Below, in pieces: positions 30,766 to 40,416 of a stretch of 64,000 bases of DNA. The position numbers were made by a program, and so were the translations under genes. The notes beneath the pieces were generated by a model, which saw only the letters and a program-made list of their open reading frames with translations, was not told the DNA's origin and made no database searches. Within the stretch, counting starts at the first letter, position 1. Every line of letters begins with the position of its first letter. Source of the stretch: a virus; IMG/VR virus record IMGVR_UViG_3300023174_005819, positions 1 through 64,000 of that record. One strand, given 5' to 3'.

Positions 30766-31377
30766 ATGCTTTTAATATCAGAAAAAACTTTTGAAAAAAT
30801 TTCTCCAAATATAAAGGGAGTTATTCATATTGGAGCGCATCATGGACAAGAACATGTATTATATAAAAAATATAATATAAATAAAATGATTTACTTTGAA
30901 CCTCTAAAAGATGTTTTTGAGATTTTAAAATCAAATATTAATAATGAAGGCATAGTTGTAAACAAAGCGCTTGGTAATGAAAATAAAAAAGTAATGATGA
31001 ATGTAGAGAAAAATAACCAAAGCCAATCAAGTTCAATACTTAATCCAAAAATTCATTTACAACAATATAATTGGGTACATTTTAATCATAAAGAAGAAGT
31101 AGATATGATCAAACTCGATGATTACGAAGGAGACTTATCTTTATATAACTTTATTAATATAGACATTCAAGGATACGAACTAGAAGCTCTTAAAGGGGCA
31201 TCTAAAGTATTAAATAATATTGATTATATTTTATCAGAAGTAAATCGCGCAGAAGTATACGAAGGATGCGCCCATGTAAAAGATTTATGTGATTTTTTAC
31301 ATACATATGGATTTGAATTAGAAGAGGTCTCATGGGCTGGAGAAACATGGGGAGATGGTTTATTTATAAAGAAATGA
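30766..31377 (+). CDS. FkbM-family methyltransferase
   Basis: 203 aa. GVIHIGAHHGQEHVLYKKY (motif I), MIYFEPLKDVFEILKSN, NKALGNENKKV, a Ser-rich QSQSSSILNP strand, VDMIKLDDYEG and FINIDIQGYELEALKGA are standard FkbM features. The family O-methylates sugars or other hydroxyls with SAM. Its position among fucosyltransferases points to methylated sugar capping (inference). Confidence 0.88.
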   Translation: MLLISEKTFEKISPNIKGVIHIGAHHGQEHVLYKKYNINKMIYFEPLKDVFEILKSNINNEGIVVNKALGNENKKVMMNVEKNNQSQSSSILNPKIHLQQYNWVHFNHKEEVDMIKLDDYEGDLSLYNFINIDIQGYELEALKGASKVLNNIDYILSEVNRAEVYEGCAHVKDLCDFLHTYGFELEEVSWAGETWGDGLFIKK

Positions 31378-32237
31378 ATAAAAAAAATTTTAATTTAATA
31401 GATAATAATTTTGCTCACGATAAATATAGTGTTGCAGGAGTAGACTCTAAACATATAGCTTGGGATAGAGAATTAAAAGATTTAAATAATCCAACATTTT
31501 ATTCTCATATTAGAATGTTAGATATACAAAAAGGCTTATCAAGCAAAGATAAATCATATGGATTTATAGTAGAATCTAGAGGGATTGAAGCCCTTGGATA
31601 TCAATTAGTAGAACCAGTTATACCATATTTTGATAAAGTTTTTACGCATAATTCTGATTTTATTAAAAAATATGAAAATTGCAAATGGATTCCTGGAGGA
31701 GGAATTTGGATTGGTGGAAGAAATGACTTACCTCATGGAGAAGGTGAAATAGAAATTTATAATAAAAATAAATTATGTTCAATGGTATCCTCTAATAAAA
31801 GAATGTGCGAATTGCATTTAGTTAGACTACAAATCATAGATTTTCTTCAAAATAATACTAAAATAGATAAATTTACTGGCGGAGGAGGACCTGGAGATGG
31901 AAATTGGCTCCCAATTTTTAGAACACTAAAAGATTATATGTTTTCAATTGTAATAGAAAATTATATAGATGATTTATATTTTACAGAAAAAATATTAAAT
32001 TGTTTTGCAACTGGTACAATTCCAATATATCTTGGCGCAAAAAATATAGGATCAATTTTTGATAAAAATGGAATATTGCAGTTTTCTTCTTTTGAAGAAT
32101 TTAATAATATTGTAAATAATTTATCAGAAGATCAATATTATTCAAGAATGGAAGCGATTAAATACAACTTTAAAAAATCTTTAGAATTTAGATCTATAGA
32201 AGATTATATATATGAAAAATATTTTATTATTGGGTAA
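31374..32237 (+). CDS. GT10-family fucosyltransferase-like enzyme
   Basis: 287 aa from the ATG overlapping the FkbM stop (ATGA). The second domain has MFSIVIENYIDDLYFTEKIL and FATGTIPIYLGAKNI, the conserved E-N....YxTEKixx...G.iPiY.GA core of GT10 alpha-1,3-fucosyltransferases. GGIWIGG at 112-118 follows the GT10 acceptor-side region. Second fucosyltransferase family in the block. Confidence 0.85.
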   Translation: MNKKNFNLIDNNFAHDKYSVAGVDSKHIAWDRELKDLNNPTFYSHIRMLDIQKGLSSKDKSYGFIVESRGIEALGYQLVEPVIPYFDKVFTHNSDFIKKYENCKWIPGGGIWIGGRNDLPHGEGEIEIYNKNKLCSMVSSNKRMCELHLVRLQIIDFLQNNTKIDKFTGGGGPGDGNWLPIFRTLKDYMFSIVIENYIDDLYFTEKILNCFATGTIPIYLGAKNIGSIFDKNGILQFSSFEEFNNIVNNLSEDQYYSRMEAIKYNFKKSLEFRSIEDYIYEKYFIIG

Positions 32238-33081
32238 AGGTTATATTGGATCAAATCTTGCGGAATATTTTAAATCTAAATCAGATATAAAATCAAATAT
32301 TTATTCGAAACAAGATTTAAACTATTTAGACTTTTATACTTTAAATAAATATCTCCAGCAAAATCAATCTATTGAAATAGATTATATTATAAATTGTGCT
32401 GGATATACTGGAAGGCCAAATGTAGAAGGATGTGAAAATGATAAAGAAACTTGCTGGAAATATAATGTAAAATTACCAATTCTTTTAACAGAAGTAGCAT
32501 CTTATTGGAAGATACCTATTATTCATATTAGTAGTGGATGTGTTTATACTGGAAATGAAAAAGATTATACAGAAGAAGATGAACCAAATTTTGGAATTTA
32601 TAATCAAAATAGTAGTTTTTATAGTAAAACTAAACATGCATGCGAATTGTCATTAAAGAACACCAACTCCTATATCTTTAGAATAAGAATGCCTTTTTCA
32701 CACAAATCTTCTGAACGTAATTATATAGATAAAATATTAAAATATGAAAATCTTATAAGTTATAAAAATAGCTTAACAAATATAAACGATCTTAATGAAT
32801 TTATTTATAAATTTATAAATTTAAAAAATAAACCACAATATGGTATATATAATGTAACTAATGAAGGTTCTGCAGATGCAAAAGAAATAACAGAAATCCT
32901 TAAAAAATATAAACTACAAAATAAGAATTGGAAATTTTTTGACCAGAGCGAAATGAACTTCAAAGTTTCAAGAAGTAATTGCGTGCTTTCTACAGAAAAA
33001 ATTAAAAAATTAGATTTACAATTACCAAATATTTTTTCTAGTATTGAAAATGCAATCAGTAGATTTAAAAATGATACCTAA
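32212..33081 (+). CDS. NAD(P)-dependent sugar reductase/epimerase (RmlD-like SDR)
   Basis: 289 aa. N-terminal MKNILLLGKGYIGSNLAEYF nucleotide fold, DYIINCAGYTGRPNVEGCE, HISSGCVYTG and the catalytic YSKTK (YxxxK). It could reduce the 4-keto sugar made by the Gmd-like or RmlB-like dehydratases of the block, giving GDP-fucose, GDP-rhamnose or dTDP-rhamnose type donors; which is not decidable. Overlaps the previous gene by 26 nt. Confidence 0.82.
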   Translation: MKNILLLGKGYIGSNLAEYFKSKSDIKSNIYSKQDLNYLDFYTLNKYLQQNQSIEIDYIINCAGYTGRPNVEGCENDKETCWKYNVKLPILLTEVASYWKIPIIHISSGCVYTGNEKDYTEEDEPNFGIYNQNSSFYSKTKHACELSLKNTNSYIFRIRMPFSHKSSERNYIDKILKYENLISYKNSLTNINDLNEFIYKFINLKNKPQYGIYNVTNEGSADAKEITEILKKYKLQNKNWKFFDQSEMNFKVSRSNCVLSTEKIKKLDLQLPNIFSSIENAISRFKNDT

Positions 33082-33724
33082 AATTATACATTTAATATGG
33101 TTCGGAAATAAGAAACCAGAAAAATTTGATTTCACATTAAATGAAATTAAACGAATAAATAATGATTACGAAATTAAAGAATGGAATGATAATAATATTG
33201 ATTTTGAACTAGTTCAAAAAGACTTTTTTAATAAAACTGAAAATCTAGGATCAAAATCTGATATTTTAAGATTTGAACTACTTAATAAATATGGTGGAAT
33301 TTACATGGATTATGATTTTATTCAAATTAAAAAATTTGATGAATTATTAGATTACGATTTTTTTATTGGAAGTGGAAACGAAAATGAAACATGGAATAGT
33401 ATTGTTGGTTCTATTCCAAATCATAAAATTTGTAAGGATTTTCTACATGGATTATCTAGTACTACTCCAGTAATAAAAAATGATAATGGAGATGAAGTTG
33501 GTATGGTCATGAGTAAAACTGGCCCATATTATATCCATAAAATTTATAGTCATAACAATTCTTTATCAAATATTAAACATTTAAATAAAAATTATTTTTT
33601 TCCATTTCCAGGAGGCGAAAGAGATTTAGTAAAAAATTTTGATGAACAATCAATTAATTATATTAAATCTTTCGCAACCCAAGAAACGATTTGTATACAT
33701 TTTCATACTTGTACATGGCAATGA
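33071..33724 (+). CDS. GT32-family (OCH1-like) glycosyltransferase
   Basis: 217 aa from the ATG at 33071. MIPKIIHLIWFGNKKPEK (IPKxIHxIWFG), KSDILRFELLNKYGGIYMDYDF (the DxxRxxxLxxxGGxYxDxD signature) and a C-terminal HFHTCTWQ are diagnostic for GT32 (alpha-mannosyl- or galactosyltransferases). Start overlaps the previous gene by 11 nt. Confidence 0.88.
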   Translation: MIPKIIHLIWFGNKKPEKFDFTLNEIKRINNDYEIKEWNDNNIDFELVQKDFFNKTENLGSKSDILRFELLNKYGGIYMDYDFIQIKKFDELLDYDFFIGSGNENETWNSIVGSIPNHKICKDFLHGLSSTTPVIKNDNGDEVGMVMSKTGPYYIHKIYSHNNSLSNIKHLNKNYFFPFPGGERDLVKNFDEQSINYIKSFATQETICIHFHTCTWQ

Positions 33725-34563
33725 ATATATTAGAAACACCTTTCATGGTTAAAACTAACCATGAATATCCTCCAAATAATAAAATTATATTTGAAGAATA
33801 TTTTTATAATTGGTTTATAAAAAATAAACCTCAAACAACTAAAACATATTTACCAATTTTTTGGACTAACTACTATATCTCAAAAGAATATGCACAGCAA
33901 GATATATCTGAAATTGATAGATTTCTAGATACTTTAGATAAAAGCAAAGAATATTTCACAATCATTCAATGGGATGATGGTATCGTAAATCCATTTGAAT
34001 ATAAAAATATATACGTTTTTGGACAAGGAGGCGGAGGGGGTAAAAATGGTTATATTGGAAATTATTCAATTCCATTAATTTGCCAGCCAAATCCAAATAT
34101 AAAAATACAAAATAAAGATATTTTTGCTAGTTTTATAGGCGCTATACATGGTAGAAATAATCAAATTAGGGAAAAATTGTATAGCGATCTTAATAATAAA
34201 CATGGGTATTTATTTGAAAACTCTATAAGTTACGATGCGTTTTCAAATGTAATGTCTAGAAGTATTTTTTCTTTATGTCCAAGGGGATATGGAGCAACAT
34301 CTTTTAGAATATGTGAAGCTTTACAACATGAATCCATTCCAGTATATATTTCAGATAAGCCTTGGATTCCATTTAATAATATTATAAATTTTAATGATTA
34401 TGGAGTTATTATTGACATAAAAGATATTGATCATATAGATAATATTCTTAAATCTATACCTAAAGAAGAAATAGAGAAAAAAATAAATATTGGAAAAATT
34501 ATATATAATGAATATTATACATATACAGGATGCGCAGATAAAATTATAAAAATAATTAAATGA
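33721..34563 (+). CDS. GT47 exostosin-like glycosyltransferase
   Basis: 280 aa from the ATG overlapping the GT32 stop. IFWTNYYISKEYAQQD, IQWDDGI, then IFASFIGAIHGRNNQI, SRSIFSLCPRGYGATSFRIC and EALQHESIPVYISDKPWIPF follow the exostosin pattern S.F.L.PxG....S.R..EAL..G.IPV..SD. Eukaryotic relatives make heparan backbones; phage relatives are uncharacterised. A Gly-rich loop FGQGGGGGKNGY is present. Confidence 0.75.
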   Translation: MNILETPFMVKTNHEYPPNNKIIFEEYFYNWFIKNKPQTTKTYLPIFWTNYYISKEYAQQDISEIDRFLDTLDKSKEYFTIIQWDDGIVNPFEYKNIYVFGQGGGGGKNGYIGNYSIPLICQPNPNIKIQNKDIFASFIGAIHGRNNQIREKLYSDLNNKHGYLFENSISYDAFSNVMSRSIFSLCPRGYGATSFRICEALQHESIPVYISDKPWIPFNNIINFNDYGVIIDIKDIDHIDNILKSIPKEEIEKKINIGKIIYNEYYTYTGCADKIIKIIK

Positions 34564-35363
34564 AAAATGTTATAGTTTTAGCAACGGATCACAATCATAT
34601 AAAATATGTAAAATATAATATTAATAATATTAGAAGTACGCATGGAGACATTGATATAGTGGTACTACATGATAAATGTTATTCAGAAATAATTAATAAT
34701 GAGTTGAATAAATATAATATCATATCATATCCTGTTGATTGCTTAAAAATTAACGATGGGCCATTTTATATTAAATATCATTTATTCGATGTATTTTTTA
34801 AAAAATGGGAAAATATATTATATATAGATTCAGATACAATGATTTTTTCAAATTTAAATCCAATCTTTGAAATGTTAAATGAAAATAATTTATTTTTTGC
34901 AGATTATGAAAAATGTAAAGTTTTAAACTTTTTTACTTCTGATTGTCCACAAGATTTAGGAAATAATGATATATATCTTGATCTTCTTAATGAAGAAAAT
35001 ATAAATAAACAAGGATTTAATTCTGGAATTTTACTATACAAATCTTCTATTATTCAAGAAGATACAATAAGTAAATTGTATAAGTTACATGAAAAATATA
35101 TAGAAGTAAATAAACACGGCAAAGAGCAAAACATTTTATGGAAATTTAAACCTGGAACAGATCAACCAATAATAAATTTAATATTTGCTAATATAGTAAA
35201 ACAGATGCCAAATAATTATTTTTCATTTTATTCAAATATATCAGATTCTACAGTTATATCACATTTTTGTAGATGGGATGCTCCATGGTTTAATGAGCGA
35301 TATGGATATAGAATAAACATGAAATATATAGATTACTATAATCAAATGCTAAATTTAATTTAA
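34560..35363 (+). CDS. GT8-like glycosyltransferase
   Basis: 267 aa. NVIVLATDHNHIKYVKYNI start, KWENILYIDSDTMIFSNLNP with the DxD site, QGFNSGILLYKSS (GFNxGxxL), and a C-terminal SHFCRWDAPW approximate GT8. Start overlaps the previous stop by ATGA. Retaining transferase on unknown acceptor. Confidence 0.75.
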   Translation: MKNVIVLATDHNHIKYVKYNINNIRSTHGDIDIVVLHDKCYSEIINNELNKYNIISYPVDCLKINDGPFYIKYHLFDVFFKKWENILYIDSDTMIFSNLNPIFEMLNENNLFFADYEKCKVLNFFTSDCPQDLGNNDIYLDLLNEENINKQGFNSGILLYKSSIIQEDTISKLYKLHEKYIEVNKHGKEQNILWKFKPGTDQPIINLIFANIVKQMPNNYFSFYSNISDSTVISHFCRWDAPWFNERYGYRINMKYIDYYNQMLNLI

Positions 35364-35365
35364 TT

Positions 35366-36082
35366 ATGAAGAAAATCTGTATTAATTATGTTGGTCAACC
35401 TAGAACTTTTTATAAATATTATAAAAATCAATTCAAAAATTTACCTTTAAATTATAAAGATTTTGATATTCATTTTTTATTTTCTACATGGGAAAATGAA
35501 AATACAGACATATATGCAGAAAAGACTCAAGATATTAAAAAAGATATTTTTATAAAAAAATATAGTCCACCACAAAAAGAAGAATTTAATTGGGACCCAA
35601 GATTTCAACATCATCATAGTAATCCTCAGTTTCATGGTAAAGGAGTTTTTAATTATTTTTGTCAATTAAAAATTTGGAATCATTCAAACCAGACAATTTT
35701 AGAATATGAAAATAAAAATAATTTAATTTTTGATTATATAATTCAACTAAGACCTGATACATTTTTTGGATATAATGAAGAATCTGAAAACGAAACTGGC
35801 GTAAAAGATATTTCAATATATGATAACTTAGAAGATAATACTATTTATACTCCATCAGAATGTAGATTTGATGTTTATTGCTGTGGATCTGTTCCAGATC
35901 AAGTAAGATGGGCTAAAAGAGATTGTATTTTAAAATTAAATCATGCAATAGAAATAGCTGAAAAAATACAACCAGTACAATTTGAAATACATCCAGAAAG
36001 CTCTTTATTTCAAATAATAAAATATTATGGTTTCAAATTAGAATATAAAGAAGCTGCAATGACATGCGTGATTCAAACTTAA
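35366..36082 (+). CDS. Putative glycan-block protein with RPD motif
   Basis: 238 aa. INYVGQPRTFYKYY at the N-terminus, DIHFLFSTWEN, FDYIIQLRPDTFFGYN and a C-terminal IHPESSLFQIIKYYGFKLEY. The order V-x-G-x-x-R, H-F-x-x-W, Y-x-x-x-x-R-P-D, PE..L..yL recurs in the N-terminal part of the fusion protein at 38959-40416 and is found in capsule loci. It may be a transferase; the activity is unproven. Confidence 0.5.
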   Translation: MKKICINYVGQPRTFYKYYKNQFKNLPLNYKDFDIHFLFSTWENENTDIYAEKTQDIKKDIFIKKYSPPQKEEFNWDPRFQHHHSNPQFHGKGVFNYFCQLKIWNHSNQTILEYENKNNLIFDYIIQLRPDTFFGYNEESENETGVKDISIYDNLEDNTIYTPSECRFDVYCCGSVPDQVRWAKRDCILKLNHAIEIAEKIQPVQFEIHPESSLFQIIKYYGFKLEYKEAAMTCVIQT

Positions 36083-37293
36083 AAATATTAGATTTCAATT
36101 TACAAGAAAATAAATTTTTATATCTATCTAAAGACGAAAATAATAGAGAAATAAATATTTTTTTATTACAAGATATCCAATTTACAGGAGATAATCTATT
36201 CTATCCTAATATTCTAGGATATTCTCATAAAAATAATAGAATTTATTCTTTAATTAAAGAAAAAATAATGTCTTTAGAAAAGATAAAAAAAGATAATATT
36301 TTTACAAATGAAATAAACAACATAGAGAAAAAATGTACTCAACCATTATTTTATTTCATCTACAATACAGATAATTATTTTCATTTTATTTATGATTCTT
36401 TGCCATATTTAATATCTTATTTTTCATTAAAAAAACAAATACCAAATATTAAGTTACTTATGAATTACCCGAATCAAGAAAAAAAACAATTTTACAAATT
36501 TGTTGAGGAATTTTTACAAATTTTAAAAATTGAAAAACATGATATTGTTATGGTTGATTCGGATACTGTATATTCTAATATATATGTATCAAATTCCTAT
36601 ACTCATGACTTTGATTCAAATCTACCTCCAAGAAAGGAAATATATGATTTTTATAAAAAAATATCAGACCAAGTAATAGATAATCATGATTTACCTAAAA
36701 AAATTTATATTTCTAGAAGAACATGGTTAAATAAAGATCATAGTAATATAGGAACAAATTATACAACTAGAAGAAAATTAATAAACGAAGATGATTTAGT
36801 GAAAATGTTAAATAAATACGGATACGAAGAAATATTTACGGAAAATCTATCAACAAAAGAAAAGATAGCTTTATTTAAAAATGCTACAAATGTAATTGGA
36901 GCTTTTGGGGGTGGTATATGTAATGTTTTATTTAGTAAACCCCAATGTCAATTAATAGCGATTGAATCTCCAGGTTTTTTAGATATAAATCAAAGATTTT
37001 TATTTTCTTTGAAGAATATAGATTTAAAAATATTTAAAGATACAAATCATTACGAAAAAACAAAATATAAAAAATACATGAGAGTAAAATATAATTCAAT
37101 AATTGGAGAAATTATTGAAGTAGATGGGGATTATATAACAATTGCATATACTGATAATTTTATTGCAGGGTGGAACGCTGATTTAAACTATAAAAATATA
37201 AGAGTAAAAAGTGAATTATGCCAATTACTGGACAATGGACTTAATTCAAGTTGGGAGTTAAATATCAAAAATTTAGAAAAAATATTAAATTAA
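36064..37293 (+). CDS. GT61-family glycosyltransferase
   Basis: 409 aa. FYFIYNTDNYFHFIYDSLPYL is the GT61 acceptor helix (N..H...D.LP.L), KKIYISRRTWL, RRKLINEDDLVKML and NVIGAFGGGICNVLFSK (GAHG.gl.N..F-like). A C-terminal beta segment (YMRVKYNSIIGEIIEVDG) adds a small extra domain. Overlaps the preceding gene by 19 nt. Confidence 0.8.
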   Translation: MRDSNLKILDFNLQENKFLYLSKDENNREINIFLLQDIQFTGDNLFYPNILGYSHKNNRIYSLIKEKIMSLEKIKKDNIFTNEINNIEKKCTQPLFYFIYNTDNYFHFIYDSLPYLISYFSLKKQIPNIKLLMNYPNQEKKQFYKFVEEFLQILKIEKHDIVMVDSDTVYSNIYVSNSYTHDFDSNLPPRKEIYDFYKKISDQVIDNHDLPKKIYISRRTWLNKDHSNIGTNYTTRRKLINEDDLVKMLNKYGYEEIFTENLSTKEKIALFKNATNVIGAFGGGICNVLFSKPQCQLIAIESPGFLDINQRFLFSLKNIDLKIFKDTNHYEKTKYKKYMRVKYNSIIGEIIEVDGDYITIAYTDNFIAGWNADLNYKNIRVKSELCQLLDNGLNSSWELNIKNLEKILN

Positions 37294-37306
37294 TATATAA
37301 TATATT

Positions 37307-37930
37307 ATGACTGAAGCTATACAACAATTAAGAGAAAAAACAGTAGCCGAGAATATTGATTTTTTAAAGGATAAGTCATATTTTGAATTTGGTGTATTTG
37401 AAGGAAATTCATTATTAATGTTCTATGATTTGTATAAAAAATATTCAAACACGCAAAATGCTTTATTTTATGGATTTGATTCATTTAAAGGGCTTCCAGA
37501 AGAAACACTAGATAAAAATAATCCATCTTATTGGAATAATGGTCAATATAGTACAAGTGGAAATATTTCGCCAAATTTAAATAAAGAAAATATTATAATA
37601 GTCGAAGGTTTTTTCTCTGAGTCATTAACAGAAGCATTCGCAGCAACTCTTAATCAAAAAATCGGTCTACTTCATATAGATTGCGATATATATACATCTA
37701 CCTATCAAGCTTTAGATTTTTGTTTTAAAAATGATTTAATAGTTCCAGGAACAATTATAATGTATGATGATTGGGGTGGTTATCATGAGAAAAAAGTAAA
37801 TGAGTTTGAATGTGGAGAAGGTTTAGCTCATAAAGAAATACTAGAAAAATATAATAAAAAATGTATCTTTAAATCTAAAACAATCGTTTGGGAAAATTAT
37901 CACGAAATTAGTACTTTTGTGGTACAGTAA
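37307..37930 (+). CDS. TylF/MycF-like sugar O-methyltransferase
   Basis: 207 aa. YFEFGVFEGNSLLMF (motif I), LFYGFDSFKGLPEET (the FDSFxGLPE TylF signature), LLHIDCDIYTSTYQALDF and IIMYDDWGGY supply SAM and metal (D, D, D) sites. Relatives O-methylate rhamnose- or javose-type sugars. TATAAT lies five bases before the ATG, so it may start its own leaderless transcript within the block. Confidence 0.86.
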   Translation: MTEAIQQLREKTVAENIDFLKDKSYFEFGVFEGNSLLMFYDLYKKYSNTQNALFYGFDSFKGLPEETLDKNNPSYWNNGQYSTSGNISPNLNKENIIIVEGFFSESLTEAFAATLNQKIGLLHIDCDIYTSTYQALDFCFKNDLIVPGTIIMYDDWGGYHEKKVNEFECGEGLAHKEILEKYNKKCIFKSKTIVWENYHEISTFVVQ

Positions 37931-37950
37931 TATTTTTTAGTTTTTATAAA

Positions 37951-38949
37951 ATGAAGAAATATACTAATATAAAATTAGTACATATTAAAAATGGTATAGA
38001 TATCGTACATAATACAAGCGAACAAAATAAAGAAGTACTTTTTGGATTTAATGATCAAAATAATTTTATTCAAGGATTAACTTATCCAACGAATATGTAT
38101 TTTGATATGGATGTTTTAAATAAAAACAATAGAGAGATCATTAACATAAAAAATAAATCATTTTTATATTATTCATTTAATTATCAAATTAGCTTCGCTC
38201 ATTATATGACTCAATGCTTACCTAAATTGAAAACATTTATTGAAAATGATGACATGCTATTAGTTATACCAGAAAGCACTTATAATCAAACATGTAAAGA
38301 TATATTGAATATTTTAAATATAAATATTAATAAAATTTTAATTGTTAAAGATGATGTAGAATATAGATTTGATGAACTATATGTAGTCGAACATATTGGT
38401 GATCAATGGGGAGGACCAGGAAATATTAATGAAGATGGTGTTAAAGTATGCGAACTAATTAGAAAAAATTTAAATATATTTCCCACAAATAAACCATATA
38501 GAAAAGTTTATTTGAAAAGAGATGGTGCGCCAAATACTACTCATGGTAATGGTGAAGTTGGAATTACAAGAAAAATATTAAATGAAGAAAAGTTAATAGA
38601 TTTTTTAAAGAACAATGAATTTGAAATAATAGAATTAGGAAGCAAATCAATAAATGATAAAAAAGAAGCGTTAAAAGATATCAAAATACTAATAACGCAA
38701 TTAGGTGCTAATTGCATGAATTTAATTTTTTCTAATAATATAGAAAATAGCATTTTTCTATCAAATGACAGACCAATTGCTGAAGCATTTTATATAAACA
38801 TGTTCAACAGATTAAGTAATAATAAAAATAATCATCATAACTTATACTATAAATCAGAAGATATTAATGCTGATCCAAAAAATGGTTGGAATAGTCCATT
38901 TATTGTAAATGTAAATGATATTAAAAATATATTAGATCAAATTCAATAA
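37951..38949 (+). CDS. GT61-like glycosyltransferase
   Basis: 332 aa. SFLYYSFNYQISFAHYMTQCLPKL corresponds to the GT61 N...H...D.LP helix, RKVYLKRDGAPNT, ITRKILNEEKLIDFLK and ILITQLGANCMNLIFS to the C-terminal region. A second GT61 member, clearly diverged from that at 36064-37293. Confidence 0.7.
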   Translation: MKKYTNIKLVHIKNGIDIVHNTSEQNKEVLFGFNDQNNFIQGLTYPTNMYFDMDVLNKNNREIINIKNKSFLYYSFNYQISFAHYMTQCLPKLKTFIENDDMLLVIPESTYNQTCKDILNILNININKILIVKDDVEYRFDELYVVEHIGDQWGGPGNINEDGVKVCELIRKNLNIFPTNKPYRKVYLKRDGAPNTTHGNGEVGITRKILNEEKLIDFLKNNEFEIIELGSKSINDKKEALKDIKILITQLGANCMNLIFSNNIENSIFLSNDRPIAEAFYINMFNRLSNNKNNHHNLYYKSEDINADPKNGWNSPFIVNVNDIKNILDQIQ

Positions 38950-38958
38950 ATATTGTAT

Positions 38959-40416
38959 ATGAAAATAGCAGTATTAATCTCTGGATATCTCAGATCTTTT
39001 AAATTAAATATATCTTTAATAAAATCTAAAATTTTAGATCAATATAAAAATGTTGATATATATATTCATATAACTAAAAATGAAATAAAAAATGATAAAT
39101 ATTTTAATATAACAAATGAAGTAGAAGATATTTCATATATAAAAAATATTTTAAATCCAAAATGTATTTTATTAGAAGACAATATTGATATCTTTAAAAA
39201 TCCAAAGAAAAACAATCTTTATAATACATGGATAAAATATTACAAGTTAAATGAAATTAAAAAAATAAATGAAAAATTAAATGGAAAATATGACTTGGTT
39301 GTAAAATATAGACCAGATTTAAATATAATAACTGATGAAATTTTTTTAAAACAAATAGAAGACAAAATATATATACCAGAAAAAAGTCTAATTGATATAT
39401 CTAAATTAGAAAATCCTAATGATAAATATATGTGCGATATATTTGCTTATGGCAAATCTAATTTAATGGATCAATATTTTAATATATATAATAAATTAGA
39501 AGAATTATCTCAAGAACACGGATATACTCCAGAAACAATCATTTACCAATATTTAAGTAAAGAACAAATTCCATATAAACTTATTGATTTAGATTATTCA
39601 ATGATTTTATCTATATGCAATACTTTTGCAATTTGTGGAGATTCTGGATCTGGAAAATCTACTTTGAGCAATATACTTCAAGAGTACTTCTCGAACTCTT
39701 TCGTTTTAGAATGCGATAGATACCATAAGTGGGAAAGGAATGACAAAAATTGGAAAAAGTTTACACATTTAAATCCAGAAGCAAATTATATAACAAAAAT
39801 GGAAAATGATATTTTTGATTTAAAAATTGGCAAGACAATTCACCAAGTTAATTATGATCATTCAAATGGAAAATTTACTCAAAAAGAAAAAATAGAAAAA
39901 TCAGACAATATAATTGTTTGCGGATTACATAGTTTATATTCAGAAAATCATGGAGCATATAACTTAAAAATATTTATTGATACAGATATTAATCTTAAAA
40001 CTAAATGGAAAATAAAAAGAGATATGCAAAACAGAGGCTATTCGATTGAAGAAACGCTAAAACAAATAGAAGCAAGAAAAGAAGATTATTATAAATATAT
40101 ATATCCCCAAAGAGATAAATCAGATATTATTATTAATTTCTTTACAGATAAGGATTTTGATATAACTAAAATTGATGAAGAAGATACTGTTAATTTAAGA
40201 ATTTTAATCAATAAAAAGTATTCTTTGATAGATATATTAAGTCATTTATCCAAAAAAGAAATACAATTCAAGATAAAATCGAATAATGAGATATTTAATG
40301 AAATTGTTTTTTATAAATATAAAAAATGTAATATTTTAGAAAACTCAAAGATATCCTTCGATAATTATTATGATTATATAATGTTTTTTATATTATCGTT
40401 GCAACAAAATCATTAA
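38959..40416 (+). CDS. Fusion: RPD-type putative transferase + uridine-kinase-like P-loop kinase
   Basis: 485 aa from the ATG at 38959 (a TTG six bases earlier is less likely). Residues 1-215 have IAVLISGYLRSF, DIYIHIT, YDLVVKYRPDLN (RPD at 118-120) and PETIIYQYLS. Residues 220-390 are a kinase: P-loop GDSGSGKST (227-235), LECDRYHKWERND, IIVCGLHSLYS, IKRDMQNRGYSIEET (lid). This resembles uridine kinase/phosphoribulokinase. A further 90 residues follow with no recognised domain. The kinase may activate a sugar or nucleoside for the block. Confidence 0.72.
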   Translation: MKIAVLISGYLRSFKLNISLIKSKILDQYKNVDIYIHITKNEIKNDKYFNITNEVEDISYIKNILNPKCILLEDNIDIFKNPKKNNLYNTWIKYYKLNEIKKINEKLNGKYDLVVKYRPDLNIITDEIFLKQIEDKIYIPEKSLIDISKLENPNDKYMCDIFAYGKSNLMDQYFNIYNKLEELSQEHGYTPETIIYQYLSKEQIPYKLIDLDYSMILSICNTFAICGDSGSGKSTLSNILQEYFSNSFVLECDRYHKWERNDKNWKKFTHLNPEANYITKMENDIFDLKIGKTIHQVNYDHSNGKFTQKEKIEKSDNIIVCGLHSLYSENHGAYNLKIFIDTDINLKTKWKIKRDMQNRGYSIEETLKQIEARKEDYYKYIYPQRDKSDIIINFFTDKDFDITKIDEEDTVNLRILINKKYSLIDILSHLSKKEIQFKIKSNNEIFNEIVFYKYKKCNILENSKISFDNYYDYIMFFILSLQQNH

